A stretch of 64,000 nt of DNA from Heliomarina baculiformis (GTDB lineage: Bacteria > Pseudomonadota > Alphaproteobacteria > Rhodobacterales > Rhodobacteraceae), in assembly GCF_019966545.1 (NCBI RefSeq), contig NZ_JAIMIC010000008.1, positions 1-64,000 of the forward strand, in the 5' to 3' direction. Below the pieces are notes generated by a model. It was not told the DNA's origin. It made no database searches and was given only the letters and a program-made list of their open reading frames with translations. The position numbers were made by a program, and so were the translations under genes. The stretch's first letter is position 1; every line of letters begins with the position of its first letter. Below are positions 49,863 through 58,805 of the stretch, piece after piece.

Positions 49863-50801
49863 TCAGGCTTTGGGGTCGGTGACAGCCCGCGCCTTGGTGC
49901 GTTGCAGGCCAAGCTGGCGTTCGCGCCAGACGACGATACCGTTACTCGCGATGACAAGCACCGCACCGGCCAGCATCACCAGCGTCGGCAGTTCGGCGAA
50001 CCAGACATAGCCGATCAGGATCGCGAACAACATGGATGTGTAATCATAGGGCGCCAGCATAGAGGCGGGGCCGAAACGATAGGACGAGGTCACGAGGATC
50101 TGCGCGATGCCGCCCAGCAGCCCCGCGCTGATGAGCAGGAACAGGTTCTGCGGCGACGGCAGGACCCAGCCGAAAAAGATCGTGACCAGCGACAGTACCG
50201 TGGCCGTAACCGAGAAATAGAACACGACGGCGGCGGCATGTTCGGTCTGGACGAGCTGGCGGATGTGGATCTGCACCAGCGCCCGCGCGATGGTTGCGCA
50301 AAGGATCAGGACCGCGCCAAGCGTCGCCGTATCGCCCAGATCTGCACCGCCGCCCAGCCTTGGCCAGAGCATGATGACAACCCCGACCAACCCTATGACA
50401 ACGGCTGTAATCCGGATCAGCCGGATCTTTTCGCCCAGCATGATAGCGGCGAAGATCACCGTAAAGATCGGCGCGGCATAGCCAAGCGCCGTGACCTCGG
50501 GCAGGGGCAGCATCCCAAGCCCGGCGAATGTCATCCCCATGGCCGTGGTGCCCAGCACCCCGCGCCAGAAATGCCCGCGCGGGTTTCGGGTCGACAGACC
50601 GTGGCGCAGTTCACCGCGCGCGGCCAGCCAGATAAAGATCACCGGTATGGCAAAGAGGGACCGAAAGAACACCGCCTCGCCCGGCGGAATCTCTTCCGAG
50701 GTCGCCTTGATCATCGCCGCCATGACCGAAAAGAAACCGATCGCTGAGATCTTGAGGACGATGGCAAGGCCGGGACGGTGAGAAGACAGGGGCTGTGGCA
50801 T
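49863..50801 (-). CDS. DMT/EamA family transporter
   Basis: This 312-residue ten-helix membrane protein has two EamA repeats. SRHP-like entry HRPGLAIVLKISAIGFFSVM leads the first helix, RNPRGHFWRGVLGTTAM is typical of the RhaT/YdcZ-like DMT exporters, and GAVLVIASNGIVVWRE ends the second repeat. ATG 50801 (MPQPLSSHRPG) was chosen over a longer frame. It probably shares a transcript with cobO. The substrate is unknown. Confidence 0.88.
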   Translation of the reverse strand: MPQPLSSHRPGLAIVLKISAIGFFSVMAAMIKATSEEIPPGEAVFFRSLFAIPVIFIWLAARGELRHGLSTRNPRGHFWRGVLGTTAMGMTFAGLGMLPLPEVTALGYAAPIFTVIFAAIMLGEKIRLIRITAVVIGLVGVVIMLWPRLGGGADLGDTATLGAVLILCATIARALVQIHIRQLVQTEHAAAVVFYFSVTATVLSLVTIFFGWVLPSPQNLFLLISAGLLGGIAQILVTSSYRFGPASMLAPYDYTSMLFAILIGYVWFAELPTLVMLAGAVLVIASNGIVVWRERQLGLQRTKARAVTDPKA

Positions 50802-50947
50802 GCGCGCGAACCTGCGCCGTGGCGCGGGAAAGATCAACGGGTTGATTTTGCAGCCTTGCAGGCGGGACGTGGCTGTTGCGGCCGGTCCGCGGTGCGGGTG
50901 TTATTCAACGCCGGTATCACCGCGATTTTGGTTCGGGAGCGCCCCCT

Positions 50948-51892
50948 TCATGTCAGCAACCAGAGGAAAATGCTTAGCGTGAAAAAGGCGCTGCTGGTTC
51001 CGGCAAGCAGCGCCAGAGATGCGGCCCCGCCAAGGCCGCGTTCCTGTGCTAAAACGGTGTAGATCGCGAACATGGGCATGGCAGCGGTCAGGATGACGCT
51101 TGTGTGCATATCCGGAGATAGCGACACCACCCCTGCGCCCATCAGAAGCGCGGCGGAAAGCGCGACCAGCGCCGGGTGCACCAGAAGCTTGGCGGCCGCA
51201 ATCTGGACCGCCATCGCGCGGTTCCCGGTCAGCGGCAGGCCAACCAGCGAGCCACCGATCACCACCAGCGCCACGGCAGAGGCCGCCCCGGCGAGGAGTG
51301 TAAAGAACCGGTCTGCCGGTCCGGGCAGATGGAGGCCCGCCATCGAGAACACAAGGCCGGCGAGCAGCGCGATCACCATCGGACGCTTTAGGAAGCCCCA
51401 GATCACCGTCACCAGCAGCTTGGGCAGGGACAGGCCCGGACGGTCTTCGGCCAGATCGACAAGGATCAGCGTCAGCGGAATGAACAGAATGTTCTCGATC
51501 AACACGTTCTGCGCTAGGATGACGCCTGCGAGATCGGGGAAAACCATCAGCATCAGCGGATAGCCGACAAAGCTGGAATTCGGGCAGACCGAGCCCATGA
51601 CGGCAATCGCGCGCCGCCGCTTGTCCGATGCGGTCAGTGAGAACCAGCCGAACGTGACCACGACGGTCAGCAGCCCGCCGACAAGCAGGATCGTGATATA
51701 GCCAGTGTCGATGACCTCGTGCAGGTCGCGCGAGGCAACCGCGTGAAACAGCAGGGCTGGCAGGGCAAGCTGCATCACGAACCGGCCAAGAACCGGCATG
51801 TCCGAGGGTTTGAACCATCCGGCGCGGACTGCGCCATAGCCAACGGCGATCACCGCGAAAAGCGGGAAGACAATGCCCAGAATGGAGAGCAT
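50948..51892 (-). CDS. AEC (auxin efflux carrier) family transporter
   Basis: This 314-residue ten-helix membrane protein has the two-half AEC layout. The first helix is MLSILGIVFPLFAVIAVGYGAVRAG, followed by NSSFVGYPLMLMVFP and later KLLVHPALVAL and MHTSVILTAAMPMFAIY. It is one base downstream of aroC. Such carriers move small carboxylates, but the substrate here is not predictable. Confidence 0.86.
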   Translation of the reverse strand: MLSILGIVFPLFAVIAVGYGAVRAGWFKPSDMPVLGRFVMQLALPALLFHAVASRDLHEVIDTGYITILLVGGLLTVVVTFGWFSLTASDKRRRAIAVMGSVCPNSSFVGYPLMLMVFPDLAGVILAQNVLIENILFIPLTLILVDLAEDRPGLSLPKLLVTVIWGFLKRPMVIALLAGLVFSMAGLHLPGPADRFFTLLAGAASAVALVVIGGSLVGLPLTGNRAMAVQIAAAKLLVHPALVALSAALLMGAGVVSLSPDMHTSVILTAAMPMFAIYTVLAQERGLGGAASLALLAGTSSAFFTLSIFLWLLT

Positions 51893-51893
51893 T

Positions 51894-52997
51894 TCAGCCG
51901 ATCTTGCCCCGGTTTTCCCCGACCTGACCGCGATGCAGCAGCAGGTGGTCAAGGATCACGCAGGCCATCATCGCCTCGCCTACCGGCACGGCGCGGATGC
52001 CGACGCAGGGGTCGTGACGCCCCTTGGTGATGATATCGGTCGATTGGCCGGATTTGGTGATCGTCTGGCGGGTCTTGAGGATCGATGAGGTCGGCTTGAC
52101 CGCGAAACGGACAACCAGATCCTGCCCGGTCGAGATGCCGCCAAGGACCCCGCCCGCGTGGTTGCTGGAATAAACCGGCTGGCCGTCATTGCCCATGAAT
52201 ATCTCGTCGGCGTTTTCTTCGCCGGTCAGCATGGCGGCTGCCATGCCTTCACCGATTTCCACACCCTTGACGGCATTGATGCTCATCATCGCGGCAGCGA
52301 GATCGGTGTCGAGCTTACCATAGACCGGCGCGCCAAGCCCGGCGGGTACGCCGCTGGCGGTCACTTCGACGATGGCGCCGACCGAATTGCCGGACTTACG
52401 CAGCCCGTCGAGGTAACCGGCCCAAGTCTCGGCCGCACCGGCATCGGGACACCAGAAAGGGTTTTCCTCGATCTGGGTAAGGTCAAGGTTTTCGCGGTCG
52501 ATCCCGTGGGGTCCGATCCGCGTCATGTAGCCGGTGATCTTGACCTCTGGCGCCAGTGCGCGGATCGCCTCACGCGCCAGACCGCCCGCGGCGACGCGCG
52601 CCGCAGTTTCGCGTGCCGACGACCGGCCGCCACCGCGATAGTCACGAATTCCGTATTTCTGCCAATACGTTATATCCGCATGGCCGGGACGGAATTTGTC
52701 CATGATCTCGGAATAATCTTTCGACCGCTGATCGGTGTTTTCGATCATCAGCTGGACGGGCATCCCTGTGGTCTGACCTTCGAAGACGCCCGAGAGGATC
52801 CGCACCTGATCAGGTTCACGCCGCTGGGTCGTGTACTTGGACTGGCCGGGTTTGCGCCGGTCAAGCCAGTGCTGGATCACCGCCTCGTCGATTTTGACAC
52901 CCGGAGGGCAACCGTCGACCGTTGCGCCAAGCGCCGGACCATGGCTTTCGCCCCACGTGGTGACACGGAAAAGATGGCCAAAACTGTTGGTCGTCAT
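51894..52997 (-). CDS. aroC: Chorismate synthase
   Basis: This 367-residue FMN-dependent enzyme makes chorismate from EPSP, the branch point to aromatic amino acids and other aromatics. [28 protein letters not shown] at the N terminus and [20 protein letters not shown] are invariant signatures. [16 protein letters not shown] and [17 protein letters not shown] complete the FMN site. It leads the aroC-AEC transporter pair and is divergent from the symporter gene. Confidence 0.97.
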   Translation of the reverse strand: MTTNSFGHLFRVTTWGESHGPALGATVDGCPPGVKIDEAVIQHWLDRRKPGQSKYTTQRREPDQVRILSGVFEGQTTGMPVQLMIENTDQRSKDYSEIMDKFRPGHADITYWQKYGIRDYRGGGRSSARETAARVAAGGLAREAIRALAPEVKITGYMTRIGPHGIDRENLDLTQIEENPFWCPDAGAAETWAGYLDGLRKSGNSVGAIVEVTASGVPAGLGAPVYGKLDTDLAAAMMSINAVKGVEIGEGMAAAMLTGEENADEIFMGNDGQPVYSSNHAGGVLGGISTGQDLVVRFAVKPTSSILKTRQTITKSGQSTDIITKGRHDPCVGIRAVPVGEAMMACVILDHLLLHRGQVGENRGKIG

Positions 52998-53190
52998 GTC
53001 GGGCGCCCTTTCAAAACCTTGCTTCGGTTACCCCATCGGGATCGGGCGCGCAATCGCGCTTGGTCGCTGAAAATCGGGCGATTTCATGGGCCAATCCCAA
53101 GCAGCCACAACCAAAAGATGAAAATTTACTATAGAAATCGAAAATTTCATGCCACCATCGAAGCAGATCGGGGAATGAGTGGAGTGAACC

Positions 53191-54546
53191 ATGACTGTGA
53201 CTCATAGCGCGACAGGCAGCGGAAAAATGTCTCTTACCGTTAAGGTGATGATCGGGATGATCGCGGGCCTGATCCTTGGCGTGATCTTCAACATGATCGA
53301 CAGCGATTTCATCAATACCCATATCGTTGGCGGTTTTTTTGGGATGATTGGCAAGATGTTTGTCAATGCTCTCAAGATGTTGGTCGTGCCTCTGGTGTTT
53401 TTCTCCCTGATCAACGGTGTCACCGGGATTGGTGATATCCGCATCCTTGGCCGGGTGGGCGGCAAGAGTTTCGTGCTTTACCTTACCACCACGGCCATCG
53501 CCATCGCGGTGGCCATCCTGCTTGCGACGCTTGTCGGTCCGGGTCAGGGTTTCAATATGGAAGGCGTCGACACCAGCGGTGTCACCGGCAAGGAAGCGCC
53601 TTCGGTCTGGGATGTCTTCGCTGGTATCGTGCCGACCAACCCGGTCGCGGCCTTCGCCAATGGCGACATGCTGCAGGTCATTTTCTATACGGTCATCCTT
53701 GGCGTCGCGGTGTTGATGCTGGGGGGCAGGTCCAAGGCATTCGTCGAGGGCTGCGAATACATGAACGAGCTGATGATGAAGGTCGTTTCCATCGTCATGG
53801 CCTTTGCGCCCTATGGGGTGTTCTGCCTGATCGCGAAAACCTTCACCGAACAGGGGATCGAGCTTTTCGGCCCTGTTCTGGCCTATGTGCTGACGCTGGT
53901 CGCGGCCCTGTTCCTGCATCTCTTCGTGACGCTGATGTTGATGCTCAAGCTGTTCACCGGGCTGAATCCTTTTATCTTCATGCAAAAGATGCGTCCGGCG
54001 CAGATCTTCGCCTTTTCCACGGCCTCATCGAACGCGACCATCCCTGTGACGCTGCGCTCGGTCACGGAACGGGTGGGTGTCGATAACTCGGTCGCTTCCT
54101 TCTGCGTGCCCTTTGGCGCGACGATCAACATGGACGGCACGGCGATCATGCAGGGTGTCGCCACCGTGTTCCTTGCCAATGTCTACGGTATCGACCTTGG
54201 TCTTGGCGGCTATATCACCGTGATCGCAATGGCGGTTCTGGCCTCGATCGGGACAGCGGGCGTGCCGGGCGTTGGCCTTGTCATGCTGACGATGGTGCTA
54301 AGTCAGGTCGGGCTGCCGATCGAAGGCATCGCCCTGATCCTTGGGGTCGACCGGCTGATGGACATGATCCGGACAGCTGTCAACATCACCGGCGATGCGG
54401 TGGTTTCGACCATCGTCGCCAAGGGGGAGAACAAAATCGACCTTGCGGTATTCAACGACCCGAATGCCGGGCTGATCACGGATGAAGACCTCGATATAGA
54501 CGAAGCTGCCGAGGCGGAACTGGCGCAATACGCCAAGCCACACTGA
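53191..54546 (+). CDS. Dicarboxylate/amino acid:cation symporter (DAACS family)
   Basis: This 451-residue inner-membrane symporter has the GltPh/DctA fold. FSTASSNATIPVTLRSV is the first hairpin region, FGATINMDGTAIMQGVATVF the NMDGT motif, and GTAGVPGVGLVMLTMVL the second hairpin. DRLMDMIRTAVNITGDAV carries the Arg and Asp that bind an acidic side chain, pointing to glutamate, aspartate or a C4-dicarboxylate. Upstream, near-palindromes with TGAAAAT...ATTTCA arms (about 53067-53086 and 53119-53140) may be regulatory. Confidence 0.92.
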   Translation: MTVTHSATGSGKMSLTVKVMIGMIAGLILGVIFNMIDSDFINTHIVGGFFGMIGKMFVNALKMLVVPLVFFSLINGVTGIGDIRILGRVGGKSFVLYLTTTAIAIAVAILLATLVGPGQGFNMEGVDTSGVTGKEAPSVWDVFAGIVPTNPVAAFANGDMLQVIFYTVILGVAVLMLGGRSKAFVEGCEYMNELMMKVVSIVMAFAPYGVFCLIAKTFTEQGIELFGPVLAYVLTLVAALFLHLFVTLMLMLKLFTGLNPFIFMQKMRPAQIFAFSTASSNATIPVTLRSVTERVGVDNSVASFCVPFGATINMDGTAIMQGVATVFLANVYGIDLGLGGYITVIAMAVLASIGTAGVPGVGLVMLTMVLSQVGLPIEGIALILGVDRLMDMIRTAVNITGDAVVSTIVAKGENKIDLAVFNDPNAGLITDEDLDIDEAAEAELAQYAKPH

Positions 54547-54554
54547 TATCGGAT

Positions 54555-54579
54555 CCGGCGGCACTGGTGAGGCCGCCGG
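54555..54579 (+). terminator. Hairpin after the DAACS symporter gene
   Basis: CCGGCGGC and GCCGCCGG form a perfect 8-base stem followed by GTATTCTTC. The T content is low, so this is a weak intrinsic terminator at best. Confidence 0.5.
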
Positions 54580-54586
54580 GTATTCT

Positions 54587-55183
54587 TCAGGCGAAAATCG
54601 GAATGTGCGGGGCGGCTTCCTTGGGAAGATCGCCGGTCAGACGCGGGTCTTCCAGTACCTCGATTTCCTGGCGGACAGGCGTGAACCCGGTGCGCCGGTA
54701 AAAGGCCAGCGCCCGTGGGTGATCCAGCGTGCAGGTGTGCAGGTGAAGCATGTCGATCCCCTGCGCGAAGGCATAAGTAATCGCATGGTTCATAAGGCAG
54801 CGCCCGGCCGTGCTCCCGGTCAGGGCAGGGGCAACGCCGAAGAACGCCACTTCGCATTTGCCTTTTTCGCGAAAATCGAGCTCCAGAATGGCCTGCGCCG
54901 TTCCGTCTAGATCAAGCGTGAACATATGGACATCCGGATCGCGGATGATCGCGCCCAGCTTGCTGTTTTCCATCTTGAGCCGCGAGAACCAGAGCCAGTC
55001 CTGTCCGCCAACCCGCATGAACAGGTCCTTGTACCAGACCGTATCCGGGTCGGTGACGCGCTGCAGGGTGACACCCTCGGGGAGCTCCGCCGGGCGCAGG
55101 GCCGCGGGCGAGGTCATCTCGAGATAGGTGACGACAGTCGCCACATGGCCAAGCGGCACCTTGTGAAAGCCTTCTTCGATCAT
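54587..55183 (-). CDS. GNAT family N-acetyltransferase
   Basis: This 198-residue protein has the GNAT fold. The acetyl-CoA region is CEVAFFGVAPALTGSTAGRCLMNHAITYAFAQG, and the C-terminal TCTLDHPRALAFYRRTGF is the usual strand-helix end. The substrate is unknown. It lies two bases downstream of the adenosine kinase gene on the same strand, so the two are probably co-transcribed. Confidence 0.88.
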   Translation of the reverse strand: MIEEGFHKVPLGHVATVVTYLEMTSPAALRPAELPEGVTLQRVTDPDTVWYKDLFMRVGGQDWLWFSRLKMENSKLGAIIRDPDVHMFTLDLDGTAQAILELDFREKGKCEVAFFGVAPALTGSTAGRCLMNHAITYAFAQGIDMLHLHTCTLDHPRALAFYRRTGFTPVRQEIEVLEDPRLTGDLPKEAAPHIPIFA

Positions 55184-55185
55184 GG

Positions 55186-56175
55186 TCAGAGAAGACCGGC
55201 CTTGCGCAGCAGTTCGGGCATGTCGGCTTCGGGCCGGGGACCGATGTGAGAGATCACCTCGCCCGCGCAGACGTTGCCGATTTTTGCGCAGGTTTCCAGA
55301 TCGCGACCCGTGGCAAGGCCATAGAGGAAACCGGCAGCGAATTGGTCGCCCGCGCCGGTGGCGTCCACCGGCACGATCTTGGTCACAGGCACATCCACAC
55401 GGTTGCCCTCGGCCAGTACGGTGACGCCGTCGCCTGACCGGGTGCAGACCACCAGCGGGCAGATCGCGCCCGTTTTCGTGATGGCTTCTTCAAGATCGTC
55501 GGTTTCGAAGAGCGACTTGATTTCCTCTTCGTTGCCGATGACGAAATCCAGATCCTTTTCGATCAGGTCGAGAAAGTCGGCCCGATGGCGCTCGACGCAG
55601 AACGGATCAGAGATGGCGATGCCGGTCTTGCCGCCACCCTTTCGGCAATCGCGGGCGGCTTCCAGAAAAGCGCTTTTTCCCTTGTCCTTGTCGAAAAGAT
55701 ACCCTTCGAGGAACATGATCTTGGCGTTGCTGGCCACGTCCGAGGAAACGTCATCGGAGCTGAGCTCCGAGGAAATCCCGAGATAAGTATTCATCGACCG
55801 CTCGCCATCGGGCGAGACAAAGATCATCGACCGCGATGTGGGCAATTCGCCGCCCGGTACTGGGGGATTCACGAAATCGATGCCTTTGTCGTTCATCGCA
55901 TCGGCGTAGAACCGGCCGAGCGCGTCATCATGGACGCGGCCGATGAAACCGGCGCTCAGACCCAGCGCGCCCGCGCCGGCAATGGTGTTGGCAACCGATC
56001 CGCCGGGCGTCTGGACGCGGTTTTCCATCGCGCCGTACAGCGTTTCGCCGCGGTCGCGTTCGATCAGCTGCATGATGCCTTTTTCGATGCCCATGAGGTC
56101 GAGAAAGCTGTCGTCGGATTGCGATATCACGTCCACGATTGCGTTGCCGATTCCGACGATGTCATAGGTTTTCAT
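55186..56175 (-). CDS. Adenosine kinase (PfkB family)
   Basis: This 329-residue ribokinase-family enzyme probably phosphorylates adenosine to AMP. TPGGSVANTIAGAGALG and FIGRVHDDALGRFYADAM form the substrate site. VDATGAGDQFAAGFLYGLATG carries the anion hole and catalytic Asp. The adenosine-kinase reading, rather than another PfkB sugar kinase, rests on overall resemblance to roseobacter adenosine kinases. Its start overlaps the nth stop by four bases. Confidence 0.85.
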   Translation of the reverse strand: MKTYDIVGIGNAIVDVISQSDDSFLDLMGIEKGIMQLIERDRGETLYGAMENRVQTPGGSVANTIAGAGALGLSAGFIGRVHDDALGRFYADAMNDKGIDFVNPPVPGGELPTSRSMIFVSPDGERSMNTYLGISSELSSDDVSSDVASNAKIMFLEGYLFDKDKGKSAFLEAARDCRKGGGKTGIAISDPFCVERHRADFLDLIEKDLDFVIGNEEEIKSLFETDDLEEAITKTGAICPLVVCTRSGDGVTVLAEGNRVDVPVTKIVPVDATGAGDQFAAGFLYGLATGRDLETCAKIGNVCAGEVISHIGPRPEADMPELLRKAGLL

Positions 56176-56816
56176 TCAGTCTTTTCCTCGTATTGGCATA
56201 GGTCGCGGATCAGGCAGGCCGGACATTTCGGCTTGCGCGCGACACAGGTGTAGCGGCCATGCAGGATCATCCAGTGATGCGCATGGAGTTGGAAATCCGC
56301 CGGGATATTGTCTTCTATGGCACGTTCGACATGATCGACCGTCTTGCCCGGGGCGATGCCCGAGCGATTGCCGAGACGGAAGATATGCGTGTCGACCGCC
56401 TGCGCCGGGTACTGCCACCACATGTTCAGGACGACATTCGCCGTCTTGCGCCCCACGCCCGGGAGAGACTGCAGCGCGGCGCGCGAATTGGGGACTTCTC
56501 CGCCATAATCCTCGACAAGAATACGCGACAGTTTCATCACGTTCTTTGCCTTCTGGCGGAAAAGGCCGATGGTCTTGATATGCTCGATCAGGCCTTCTTC
56601 ACCGAGATCGAGCATTTTCTGCGGCGTGTCCGCGACCTTGAACAGGGCGGCGGTGGCTTTGTTTACCCCGGCATCGGTTGCCTGTGCCGAGAGCGCCACA
56701 GCGACGACCAACGTATAGGCGTTCACATGATCCAGCTCTCCCTTCGGCTCGGGTTCGGCCGTATGGAAACGGGTAAAGATCTCGCGGATCGTGTGGTAGC
56801 TGAGTTGTTTTGCCAT
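56172..56816 (-). CDS. nth: Endonuclease III
   Basis: This 214-residue base-excision repair glycosylase/AP lyase removes oxidised pyrimidines. LPGVGRKTANVVLNMWW is the helix-hairpin-helix with the catalytic Lys, and AVDTHIFRLGNR holds the catalytic Asp. CVARKPKCPACLIRDLC is the C-x6-C-x2-C-x5-C iron-sulfur site. ATG 56816 (MAKQLSYHTIREIF) was chosen over a longer frame. Confidence 0.96.
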   Translation of the reverse strand: MAKQLSYHTIREIFTRFHTAEPEPKGELDHVNAYTLVVAVALSAQATDAGVNKATAALFKVADTPQKMLDLGEEGLIEHIKTIGLFRQKAKNVMKLSRILVEDYGGEVPNSRAALQSLPGVGRKTANVVLNMWWQYPAQAVDTHIFRLGNRSGIAPGKTVDHVERAIEDNIPADFQLHAHHWMILHGRYTCVARKPKCPACLIRDLCQYEEKTE

Positions 56817-56893
56817 TGCGGGCTTTAATGCCGTGCAAGCGCCAGCATCGCAACGGAAAATCCTCCCCTCCCCTGCGGAACCTTGCGGGGGCG

Positions 56894-56943
56894 CAAGAAT
56901 TTTCAAAAATTCTTGCCAAAAGTCTTAATTAAAGACTTTTGGC
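56894..56943. repeat. Two abutting palindromes upstream of nth
   Basis: CAAGAATTTT (56894-56903) and AAAATTCTTG (56906-56915) form the first dyad. GCCAAAAGTCTT (56915-56926) and AAGACTTTTGGC (56932-56943) form the second with an AATTA loop. They share one G and are AT-rich against GC-rich flanks. They lie between the divergent nth and Ada-like genes and may be a mobile repeat or a regulatory structure. Confidence 0.6.
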
Positions 56944-57034
56944 GCGTGAGGCGGAGGTCGATTTCCACAAGAAACGGGTCGCTCCGTTGACACCGTCGGG
57001 ATAGGTTGAGCAGCAGCAAGGAAAGGGTGTTTCC

Positions 57035-57883
57035 ATGAATGTCCAATCATCCGAGACCGGGTATCACTACGGTGTCATGCGCCGCGCGATCGAGCTGATC
57101 GATCAAGGCGGCGATGCGCTCACGCTCGAAGAAATGGCACGCGAAATGGGCATGAGCCCTGCGCATTTCCAGCGGCTGTTCTCGGCATGGGTCGGGGTTT
57201 CACCCAAGCGCTACCAGCAATACCTGCGCCTTGGACATGCCAAGTCTTTGCTGGCCGAACGCTTCACAACGCTTGAAACGGCGCTTGCCACCGGCATGTC
57301 GGGCAGCGGACGTCTGCATGATCTGTTCCTCCGCTGGGAAGCGATGAGCCCGGGCGAATATGCACGCGGCGGTGAGGGGCTGACCATCTACTGGGGCTGG
57401 TTCGAAAGCCCTTTTGGTCCGGCGCTGGTCATGGGCACTGAAAAAGGCATCTGCGGCATGGGGTTTGCGGCAGATGCGGGCGAGGCGGCGGCGATGGAAG
57501 ACCTTTGCGGTCGCTGGCCAAAGGCGCGCTATATCGAGGATGTGATGCGTCTGCGTCCATGGGTGCTCAGCGCATTTGGCGGAGATGAGGGGTTGAGTGA
57601 AACGCCGCTTTTCCTGATTGGCGCTCCGTTCCAGATCAAGGTCTGGGAGGCGCTGCTGAACATTCCCTCGGGCCATGTCACGACCTATTCGGAAATCGCC
57701 GAGGCCATCGGCAACCCGCGTGCAGTGCGGGCGGTGGGCACGGCAGTCGGGCGCAACCCGGTCAGCTGGCTTATCCCCTGTCACCGTGCGCTGAGGAAAT
57801 CCGGCGGGCTTGGCGGGTATCATTGGGGATTGCCCGTCAAACGGGCGATGCTGGCATGGGAATCGGCCCGCCACGACGCCTGA
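57035..57883 (+). CDS. AraC-type HTH plus O6-methylguanine-DNA methyltransferase (Ada-like)
   Basis: This 282-residue protein repairs O6-alkylguanine by transfer to its own Cys and may also activate transcription. The AraC-type helix-turn-helix spans about 18-105 (LTLEEMAREMGMSPAHFQRLFSAWVGVSPKRY). The methyltransferase domain follows, with IPSGHVTTYSEIAEAIGNPRAVRAVG and the acceptor Cys249 in IPCHRALRKSGG. The N-terminal zinc-binding phosphotriester-repair domain of E. coli Ada is absent. It lies divergent from nth, a repair neighbour. Confidence 0.92.
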   Translation: MNVQSSETGYHYGVMRRAIELIDQGGDALTLEEMAREMGMSPAHFQRLFSAWVGVSPKRYQQYLRLGHAKSLLAERFTTLETALATGMSGSGRLHDLFLRWEAMSPGEYARGGEGLTIYWGWFESPFGPALVMGTEKGICGMGFAADAGEAAAMEDLCGRWPKARYIEDVMRLRPWVLSAFGGDEGLSETPLFLIGAPFQIKVWEALLNIPSGHVTTYSEIAEAIGNPRAVRAVGTAVGRNPVSWLIPCHRALRKSGGLGGYHWGLPVKRAMLAWESARHDA

Positions 57884-58018
57884 GCCTGCCCCACGTGATG
57901 TGGGAAATGGGCGGGATTTCGCCGAAGCAGGCCAGTTTCCGGCTGCGCCCTGCGACGGAAATATGGTTTACTGCGTTCAATATCCCGAAGAACGGGATCC
58001 ATACAGAGCAGGACCGAT

Positions 58019-58675
58019 ATGAATTTCAAGACACCTTTGGCTGTCGCTCTTGGCGGCGCAGTATTTCTCAGCGCGTGCGGCACCGACCCGGCGCGGCTGA
58101 ATGACCCGACCAACCCGAACCGTAACACCAACAAGGGCGCACTGATCGGTGCCGGCGTCGGCGCGCTGGTGGGAAACCTTGCGGGCGGCGATACTGAAGC
58201 CACCGCAGCAGGCGCCGTGATCGGCGGTCTTGCTGGCGGCGTGATCGGCAACCAGCTCGACAAGCAGGAAGCGGAACTGCGCAATTCGCTGGGCAATGAC
58301 CGCGTGACGATCACCAACACCGGTGACCGTCTGATCGTTACCCTGCCGCAGGATATCCTTTTCGACACGGACAGTTTCGCCGTGCGCTCCTCGCTGGTGC
58401 CGGACCTGCGCGCTGTGTCGCAGAACCTTCAGGCCTATCCGAATTCGACTGTTCAGGTGATCGGTCATACCGACAACACCGGTGAGGCCGCCTACAACCA
58501 GGATCTTTCCGAGCGTCGCGCCGGATCGGTCGCAAATGTGCTGATCAGCTCCGGCACCTCGGCATCGCGCATCGTGACTGTCGGACGCGGCGAAGACGCC
58601 CCGATCGCGACCAACCTCACCCCCGAGGGCCGCGCGCTGAACCGCCGCGTCGAGATCGTTATCCTGCCGCGCTGA
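58019..58675 (+). CDS. OmpA family lipoprotein
   Basis: This 218-residue outer-membrane lipoprotein has a signal peptide ending in the lipobox FLSAC with Cys20. A glycine-zipper segment follows (GALIGAGVGALVGNLAGGDT and GAVIGGLAGGVIGNQL, about 41-80). The OmpA-type peptidoglycan-binding domain is about 105-215 (VIGHTDNTGEAAYNQDLSERRAGSVANVL, RALNRRVEIVI). It probably anchors the outer membrane to the wall. A strong terminator follows. Confidence 0.94.
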   Translation: MNFKTPLAVALGGAVFLSACGTDPARLNDPTNPNRNTNKGALIGAGVGALVGNLAGGDTEATAAGAVIGGLAGGVIGNQLDKQEAELRNSLGNDRVTITNTGDRLIVTLPQDILFDTDSFAVRSSLVPDLRAVSQNLQAYPNSTVQVIGHTDNTGEAAYNQDLSERRAGSVANVLISSGTSASRIVTVGRGEDAPIATNLTPEGRALNRRVEIVILPR

Positions 58676-58701
58676 GCCCGGCGACACAATAAATCCACCG
58701 T

Positions 58702-58735
58702 AAACGCCGACCCGCTGTGGTCGGCGTTTGCTTTT
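58702..58735 (+). terminator. Rho-independent terminator after the OmpA lipoprotein gene
   Basis: AAACGCCGACC (58702-58712) and GGTCGGCGTTT (58719-58729) form a perfect 11-base stem with a CGCTGT loop, followed by GCTTTT. Confidence 0.85.
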
Positions 58736-58805
58736 GCGCTGTTTCCTTTCGGCCCGTCCGCACTAGCCTCTCTACCAGCGCCATCTGATTACGGGAGGGT
58801 CTCTC

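Noticed and set aside
49246..50947. Cobalamin riboswitch controlling cobO or the upstream transporter
   Set aside because: No B12-box-like sequence or long structured leader was found; only 17 bases separate the transporter gene and cobO.
53060..53145. Paired TGAAAAT/ATTTCA near-palindromes as a firm operator of aroC and the symporter gene
   Set aside because: The arms are imperfect and A/T-rich; they are mentioned only in passing under the symporter because chance is not excluded.
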